A stretch of 64,000 nt of DNA from positions 12,550,620 to 12,614,619 of the forward strand of contig JAZAYU010000008.1 of NCBI GenBank assembly GCA_038501625.1, written 5' to 3'. Numbering within the stretch: position 1 is the first letter of the stretch; the number at the start of each line of letters is the position of its first letter. Below the pieces are notes generated by a model that was not told the origin of the DNA, searched no databases, and saw only the letters and a list, made by a program, of their open reading frames with translations. The stretch comes from Corbicula japonica (lineage: Eukaryota; Mollusca; Bivalvia; Venerida; Cyrenidae). Below, piece after piece: positions 57,480 to 64,000 of this stretch. A program made the position numbers and the translations under genes.

Positions 57480-58185
57480 TAGTAACTGTGACATTGACCT
57501 TGGACTTACAGTCATGGGTAATGTACGCAACACACCGCCTTGTCATGGTGAACATTTGTGCCAAGTTATTTTGAAAACCCTCCATTCAAAAAAAGTTATA
57601 GCCCGGACAAGAAAATTCTATTTTTAGTAACAGTGACAATGACCTTGGACCTACAGGCATGGACATGGTACACGACTCACCACCTTGTCATGGTGAACAT
57701 TTCTGCCAAGTTATTTTGAAATTACTCTATTCCTTACATAGTTACAACCCTGACAAGAAAATTCTATTTTGGTAACAGTGACCTTGACCTTGGACCTACA
57801 GGCATGGGCATGGTACGGGACACACCACCTTGTCATGAAGAACATTTTTGTCAAGTTATTTTGAAATCACTCTATTCCTAACGAAGTTACAGCCAGGACA
57901 AGAGAATTCTATTTTTAGTAACAGTGACCTTGACCTACAGGCATGGGCATGGTACGCGACACACCGCCCTGTCATGGTGAACATTTGTGTCAAGTTATTT
58001 TGAAATCCCTCCATTCATAACGAAGTTACAGCCTGGACGAGAAGATTCTATTTTTGGTAACAGAGACCTTGACCTTGGATCTACAGGCATGGGTATTGTG
58101 CGGACACACCACCTTGTAATGGTGAACATTTGTGCCAAGTTATTTTGAAATCCCTCCATTCATAACGAAGTTAAGGGCCAAGTGT
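57480..58185. repeat. tandem repeat of about 145 bp, 5 copies, rich in TGACCTTGACCTT
   Basis: Unit blocks: GTAACAGTGACCTTGACCTT, GGACCTACAGGCATGGGCAT, CACACCACCTTGTCATGGTG and AAGTTATTTTGAAATCCCTC. The GACCTTGGAC block recurs at about 57492, 57641, 57785, 57931 (truncated) and 58071. Confidence 0.9.
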
Positions 58186-60200
58186 ATATTTTGCTTAACA
58201 CAAAATGTAAGTGAAAAAGGGGCATAATTTGAAAAATATTGGACACAGGGTCTTGTTGGTCATGATGTAGATTTTGATGGTGAAAATATATTTCAAGTTT
58301 CAAGGCAATATCTCAAGTAGTTTTAAAGTTATGGGCAAAATGCATATTTTGCTTAACACAAAATATAAGACAAAAGAGGCATAACTTGAAATATATTGAC
58401 AGCAGAGTTATGGGTCTTGTTGGTAATGATGTAGAAATTGATGGTGAATATACGCCTTTCCAATAAACAGTTTCGCAGTCCTGTACGAGTTACTTCCCGC
58501 GACCGAAAATCAATCCAAAACGAGGCTCTGCAGGATAGCTGAACAATCGGGCTAATGGCTTAAGCACATAATAGCTAACCTTATCCGCTATATTGCAGGT
58601 CTGCGTTCGTCGCCGGCGGTAAAAAAATTAAGATGCTGGTCTGTTATTCTAACCAGACTTTTTTATGTTTATTATTTGTTAGATATTTAGATTTTTAATG
58701 ATTTAAGAACATGTACCATTCTTGTTGATAGTAGGCAGTATGAAACGCAATTTGGACAAACATAAGCATTAATTTTACCAATTATGTAAAACAATTTCTT
58801 CTTAATATCTTTTCTGCTGAAAATATATTTTACTGGTGTAAATGTTGCAAATTGCTAAGGCTAGTAATGCACTATTATCCTGAAATCGTGATATGTCAAC
58901 ATCTGGTTACATGATCTGAAGACAAAAAAATACAATCTGAATTTGTTGATACTTACACATACAGAATTGTCCTAAAAAATTAAGGCGTTTATGGTCAACG
59001 AATAAATAATTTGAATATTTTAAATGTTACGTATACTTCACACGCAAATATGATTGATTCTGTCTTGAAATAAAACAGGATCGGTAATCTGTTTGTTTGT
59101 TGTAGAAGTATCATTCGTAGAATAAAATCCAAGGATTTAGATGCCGTCTTCCAAAAACATGGGAATATTTATATCACAATATGGTTGCATATCCAATTTA
59201 GATTTCTTTGGTTTGACAGATTGAAATTTTGGCATAAAAGCCCAAACTCTTAATTAAACATATATAAAATGTTTTGACAAGATTTGTTTCTTATTGACGG
59301 CTTTTGTTTTTAAAACGTGTCGTAATGTTGATTAAGAATCCATTTAAGTGCTAAATCAAATACATTTGCTGGAACATCCAGTAGTTAAAGGACTCCGAAA
59401 TACTTAAGAATTGGGAGGTGTAGATACATTGCAAATAGAAATTACACGATCTCTATTGGTCAATGATATCTGCCCCTTTAAGTAATTGACAGATGACCCC
59501 GTGTGCGAGACAGTTTGACATGTTTATGGCATGCCGCCTTCAAAATCAATCGCCGCCGACATTATCACAACATGATGTGAGTAGTTGAATAGACACGCTA
59601 ATCCGGAAACGAGACTCAATTAAGCCGTGAAGAGAACACTGCGACTGTCTGTTAGTTCAAGTCGTTTAGTGTTTAATGCGAGGAATAATGAATTGACACT
59701 TTTAGTCAGAAACCTGATTGTTTTATAAATTATTTTCAAAAATATCATGACACTGATGTATTATTACTAATTCAAAGAGAAAATATATTTTCCAAAAAAG
59801 AATTTTATTATAAAAAAGAAAGTTGTAGGTACATATTCCCTATTACGTCATTACAGCGAGCAATCATTTTTCCTGTAGAGCAGTCACGTGACTGGACAGG
59901 GGAGGTAACCAAATAAATTCATCGAATTATTGGAAAGGCGTATATATTCCAAGTTTCAAGTTGATATCTCAAGTAGTTTATAAGTTATGGACCAAAGTGC
60001 ATATTTTCCTTAATGCAAAATTTAAGTGAAAAAGGGGCATAACTTGAAAATTTGTAGCAGAGTTATGGGTGTTGTTGGTAATGATGTAGAATTTGATGGT
60101 GAATATATATTCCAAGTTTCAAGTTGATATCATAAGTAGTTTTCAAGTTATTTGAAGTGCATTTTTTGTTTAACTCATTTGTTTAACGGACGCTGACGCC
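58186..60200. repeat. tandem repeat (about 130 bp), split by an insertion
   Basis: Blocks AAAAAGGGGCATAATTTGAA, GGTCTTGTTGGTCATGATGT, GATGGTGAATATA and TTTCAAGTTGATATC occur at 58200, 58370, 60030 and 60080. The array is broken between 58452 and 59941 by the TIR element. Confidence 0.8.
58453..59940. mobile_element. 1488-bp non-autonomous TIR element with a clean insertion site
   Basis: CGCCTTTCCAATAA at 58453 and its exact complement at 59927-59940 are flanked by TATA on both sides. The interrupted array reads GGTGAA-TATA | TATA-TATTCC, and the same array gives an uninterrupted GGTGAATATATATTCC at about 60099. Inside there is no ORF of note. A CAGTCACGTGACTG palindrome lies at 59881-59894. 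Superfamily undecided (TA or TATA duplication). Confidence 0.78.
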
Positions 60201-60267
60201 AACACTGACGCCGACACCGGGGCGAGTAGGATAGCTCCCCTATTCTTCGAATAGTCGAGCTAAAAAA

Positions 60268-60418
60268 AGTTACAAAAAATGCTACTGATAGTAACAAACA
60301 AGGGAAGTAATTCAATAAAAAGTAAGCCAACAAAAAGGATCTCACCCCAAAAAACAGAAGCACTGCAATCAAGAGCAAATGCCGAGCAATATACACACAG
60401 TCATATGACACTTAAATC
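60268..60418. other. no gene seen
   Basis: Short AT-rich spacer between repeats. Confidence 0.4.
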
Positions 60419-60800
60419 CAAAGTGTGACCTTGACCTTGAAGTGAGCCATCCGGAATATGTGACCTGCATGTCATCTCAATGTGGTGGACATATGTGTCA
60501 GGTGTCTTCGAAATCCATCAAGGGGTTCAAGAGTTACAGAGTGGAAGGGAAACAAAGCGAACATGGCTTTTGCAGCTTGTCTCAATGTAGTAAACATTTG
60601 TGTCAGGTTTCTTCGAAATCCCTTAAGGGGTTCAGAGCAGAAGGGAAATAAAGTCATATGATCATTGACCCCTAAGTCTGACCTTGACCTTGAAGCGAGC
60701 TATCCCAAACATGGGTTCTGCATGTTGTCTCAATGTGGTAAATATTTGTGGTATTTTCGAAATCCTTCAAGGTGTTCACGAGTCCAGAGCGGAAGGAAAA
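60419..60800. repeat. tandem repeat, about 3 units, TGACCTTGACCTT-containing
   Basis: CTGACCTTGACCTTGAAG, TGTCTCAATGTGGTAAA, TTTGTGTCAGGT and TTCGAAATCCNTCAAGG recur at about 60425, 60560 and 60675. Overlapping short ORFs on both strands are repeat artefacts. Confidence 0.8.
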
Positions 60801-60958
60801 TTACTAATGACAGAGGGACAGCAAGGCGATTACATAAAACGTCCCTTTGGGCGTATAAAAATGTTGTATAGTAAGGAAGAAAACCCTCGTTGTTAAACAT
60901 TGATAATGATGAAATTTTATAACAGCTTGACCAATCTGCTATTTGACTATAAATATAT

Positions 60959-61194
60959 TAACTAGTATTTACTCCATAGATATATCTTGTGTGTGCAAAC
61001 ACTACAGATCCAGATCACCTGGCATATCCATGCCATCTGATCAACACTCGTAGCATTTTGAGTCATTAGGTTGTTTTTAACTTAGATGCAAACAGCATAG
61101 ATCCAGATTAGATGGCATAGATTTGATAGCTGATCTGGATCTACACTGGTTGCAACATGCAATAAAACCAAGTATATATGGAATAAATAGTTAA
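60959..61194. mobile_element. TTAA-flanked fold-back MITE
   Basis: TTAACTAGTATTTACTCCAT ... ATATGGAATAAATAGTTAA, with ACAGATCCAGATCACCTGGC inside. TTAA at 60959-60962 and 61191-61194. Confidence 0.78.
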
Positions 61195-61225
61195 CAGAGT
61201 TACTAAAATGTATTCATTATTGAAC

Positions 61226-61402
61226 CTGTTTTAGTCTTTTTTTCTTTTCCTTTAGTGCCATTGTATTATCTGCAACAATTTCCTCGAGCAGTGAGGCAAG
61301 AGCGAGCTGAGAGGACGTTAGTCTCTGGTTCTCATATTCCTCTAATGACAGGTGCTTACAGAAATGGACCGATGTAGCCGAATCATCCGAAGAATAACGT
61401 AT
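61226..61402 (-). CDS. internal exon of an unrecognised minus-strand gene
   Basis: A 59-codon, phase 0/0 exon: TGTATTTTCAG acceptor, IRYSSDDSATSVHFCKHLSL ... LLEEIVADNTMALKEKKKRL-KQ, donor CAG|GTTCAA. The text is strongly protein-like (an acidic/serine start, then an amphipathic helix ending in a Lys-rich stretch). It lies just right of a MITE and about 5.2 kb from the proposed last exon. I cannot name the family. The GTTCAA donor is weak. Confidence 0.6.
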
Positions 61403-62170
61403 CTGAAAATACACACATCATTAACACAACTCCATGAATTATTGCTGTTATCCTGTAAGTGGGCAGTGTAGATCCAGATCAGCTGGCACATTTGTGCCAA
61501 CCGACTAGTTACACATGATTAAGCATACTATATCTCTGCAGTCTGATCAGGATCTGCACTGTGTGCTTTTTGGTACAAAACAATCTAATAAATATAAAAG
61601 AAACAGTGCAGATCCTGATCAGTCGTCACAAATTGCTTTGTCTGAATAATGTTTATACCAGTGACAGGAACAGGATAGGCTGTATGCCATAGCACAGATT
61701 TTACGAAGAGTTATATCCCAGTTATAGGGGTAGTACAAAGTTTATTAAGTAACATTATAGGTTGTATAACCCATATTATTTCTATGCATTACATTTCATC
61801 CACACCTGTGACAGTCATTTTCTCTTTATATCATAATTACCAACAGTTAATTACCTGTAACTAAAATGTTACTGCAAGATGAGCAGTAAACTGACAGCCA
61901 AGTTTTAAACATTTGACAGAGGGTATGATTTATGAGTACTGTAGGAGTGAACAACTACAAATACAAAAATTTTATTTATAGTGGGTTTTACGCTGCAAGA
62001 GTACTTTAAAAACAGGTTTATTAGAAATTGATTATGCATGGAGACGTTTACTATCTTTTTTCAAATAAAAACTGATGTAATAAATCCCCTCAGCAATACC
62101 ACTTTGTCAGAAAAATGAAAATTGTCTTAGTATTTTCACTGTGTGCTGATCATATCTTAAAATTTTATCT
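61403..62170. mobile_element. partial TTAA-type MITE (61455-61640) and AT-rich flank
   Basis: CAGTGTAGATCCAGATCAGC..GCACATTTGTGCC, TCTGATCAGGATCTGCACTG and CAGTGCAGATCCTGATCAG lie in alternating orientation. Terminal TTAAs are not clear. The rest shows nothing. Confidence 0.55.
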
Positions 62171-62240
62171 TTAACCCTTCACTCCAAATAATGTCCTTTA
62201 TGGCTTGGGAGAACAGTGTAGATCCAGATCAGTCAGTACA
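62171..62240. mobile_element. TTAA-type MITE, left-end fragment
   Basis: TTAACCCTTCACTCCAAATA, then CAGTGTAGATCCAGATCAG. Confidence 0.6.
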
Positions 62241-63317
62241 TCAGTGAAATTTACGTAACAATAATCTCAAGTTCTATTGAATTAATTCAAGCCAGTGGTT
62301 GCTGAGATAGCCTTGACACAAAAGGTCCTACAATATACTAAATATAAATTAAAAGGGCAGTAACTCCATTGAAAAACAAACTTTTGGTTAGACAGATATG
62401 TTGCTATATTATCATTATTGAAATGAAAAATGCGGATATTTATAATGCACATCTCCTGTATGTAAGCTTATCATAAAGTTACCTTCAATTCAAGCCAGTG
62501 GTTGCTGAAAAATAGCCTGTACAAAAAAAAGCCATTATCATTCTATGTATAAATAAAGGACAATAACTCTGTAAATAAATCTGTTAACTGGAGCATGCTG
62601 AAAATTCACATCACATCTTGCATCTTGATAGAGAAGCTTCCAATAAAGTTTAATTGCCAGTGGCTGTGAAGAAAGAACCCAGTCACTTGAGGCACTGACA
62701 ATGCAGTAACTAAAATTATTCAACTGAAATTTTTGGGGGAACAAACGCAAAAATGTCCTGTTAACCTGCAATAAGTCATGTAGTCCTGAAAATTCTGGAC
62801 TTACACAAAATAAGCCTTAAGTTCTTTATATTTGGTGCTTTATGCGATAAAGTCATGCAGTCCTGTAAATTCAGGTCTTAGAAAAAAAGGCCTGAAGTTA
62901 TTTAAATTAAGGGCTTTATTCAAAAAGTCCTGTACATTCACGACTTCAGACAAAAAGCCCTTTCAACACAGGACTCAAATCTCACATCTTGTCTGTAAAC
63001 GATGGTCTTTAATTACTGGATGTTGTGTCATAGACAGGAGAATGACTTGCAGAAAAGAGGAGTGGATGACTTTATAGCGTTTTATTAGTTTGAGCATGCT
63101 GATAACATCTTTAGAATATTGGAGTTAAAACCTTTTATAACTGTCATAAAGCACTGTTTAGATAGTTTGAGCATAAAAGGTCTTGCTTAAAAGTGAGGTG
63201 TACTTTTATCATAATATCAAAAGTTATAAATAATCAGATAAAATCTTTAAGTAAAACATCTTGCCATATTTAGCAAAATAATATTTAACATAGTTTCATA
63301 AGGCATATTCCAGTTCA
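62241..63317. other. decayed tandem text, no gene seen
   Basis: AATTCAAGCCAGTGGTTGCTGA recurs at 62284 and 62485. AGTCATG(T/C)AGTCCTG(A/T)AAATTC recurs near 62773 and 62852. No exon of the minus-strand gene was recognised. Confidence 0.4.
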
Positions 63318-64000
63318 AAACTAGAGCTATCACTGAAGGTGATTAATACCCCCATAATACTGCTTTGTCAGAGTATACAGAAATGATGTTTGCATCTTTC
63401 ATGGGTGAAAGTTGAAAAATAATTGAAAATGAAATCCTGAAAATTTGCTGCAAAAGTTGTGTTTAAAAATAGGAACTTGGGTTTTCACCGGATGTAAACA
63501 AAACTGTAAAAGTAGTTGACGTCAGAAGGTTTTGTTGAATCGTGCTCCCCTTCTAAAAAATAATGGACTGATCCAAATGAAAAAAAATATGTCATGCAAA
63601 TCTAATCACGAACGTATGTTAAAAGTTTGAAAACTGGAGAAGTAGTTTGTGTCATAAAATTTTGTTAAATAATGCTCCCCTCAAACCAAAAATGGACTGA
63701 TCCATAAGAAATATGTCACGTACATGCGCACTTCATGCAGAACATATGATTTCAGTCGATATTTTGAAAACTGTAGAAGTTTGCATAACACGATTTTGTT
63801 AAATCATGTCCCCTACAAAAAATAATGGACTGATCCACACGAAAAATATGTCACGCACATCTACACTTCATGCCGAACATATGTATCAAGTTTCAAGTCA
63901 ATATCTTAAAAACTGTAGAAGTAGTTCACGTCACAAGATTTTGTTAAATCATGCTCCCCTCCGAAAAATAATGGACTGATCTACATGAGAGAAAAAAAAA
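63318..64000. repeat. second copy of the 47.6-kb composite repeat, cut by the window end
   Basis: Opens ACTAGAGCTATCACTGAAGG and then shows AATAATGGACTGATCCA, ATATGTCACG and CATCTACACTTCATGCCG in about four tandem units. Confidence 0.85.

Larger units (their letters stand above)
56770..60267. repeat. large composite dispersed repeat
   Basis: It starts GAGCTGTCAAAGGAGACAGC..CTCGACTATTCGAA and ends TTCTTCGAATAGTCGAGCTA, so both ends carry the palindrome TCGAATAGTCGA. In between are two tandem arrays (57480-58185 and 58186-60200) and one later transposon insertion (58453-59940). The boundaries are inferred from these end motifs. Confidence 0.5.

Overview
This is animal nuclear DNA, most likely from a marine bivalve. 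The evidence is AT-rich sequence, short exons with GT/AG introns, a molluscan-type tyrosinase gene, and dense layers of retroelements, fold-back elements, minisatellites and tandem repeats. There are no operons, Shine-Dalgarno sites or CRISPR arrays. The species call is inference; only 'animal with molluscan-like genes and repeats' is directly supported.

Layout. 1-30 kb is a mobile-element graveyard. It holds a truncated APE-type LINE at the left edge (minus strand), a perfect fold-back element (1522-1649), and about a dozen scattered pieces of one Penelope-like retroelement family with its terminal repeats. It also holds a Tc1-like relic, two Harbinger-like elements with TAA target duplications (13330-13873 and 17156-19211), and a second APE LINE (about 19.7-29.5 kb, plus strand). 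The LINE's ORF1 is split by a TTAA-flanked MITE and its ORF2 is split by a 4.4 kb Penelope-like element.

The centrepiece is that nested element (minus strand, coding 26087-22884). It has a permuted domain order: an N-terminal GIY-YIG endonuclease, a C-x-C linker and a C-terminal reverse transcriptase, the architecture of the Naiad clade. Its reading frame is free of TAA and TAG for 1067 codons but contains five in-frame UGA codons, each in a cysteine-like context. A SECIS-like hairpin lies immediately after the TAA stop. At least two of the UGAs are retained in an independent decayed copy at 4.8 kb. The element is best read as a multi-selenocysteine retrotransposon protein.

31.9-44.5 kb holds a complete nine-exon tyrosinase gene (plus strand). 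The model closes in phase to a 520-residue secreted protein with both copper sites and a hydrophobic C-terminus. Its first intron carries a 2.9 kb minisatellite of 47-48 bp units with a three-unit higher-order repeat; later introns carry Penelope-like and SINE pieces.

44.5-64 kb is repeat-rich: a 35-bp minisatellite, several 120-155 bp tandem families, a family of TTAA-flanked fold-back MITEs, and a 1488-bp TIR element with a recognisable empty-site relative. A minus-strand host gene converges on the tyrosinase gene and is represented by two exons (61226-61402 and 55889-56023, the latter with the stop codon). I could not name this gene. All calls are from reading the sequence only; no searches or folding programs were run.
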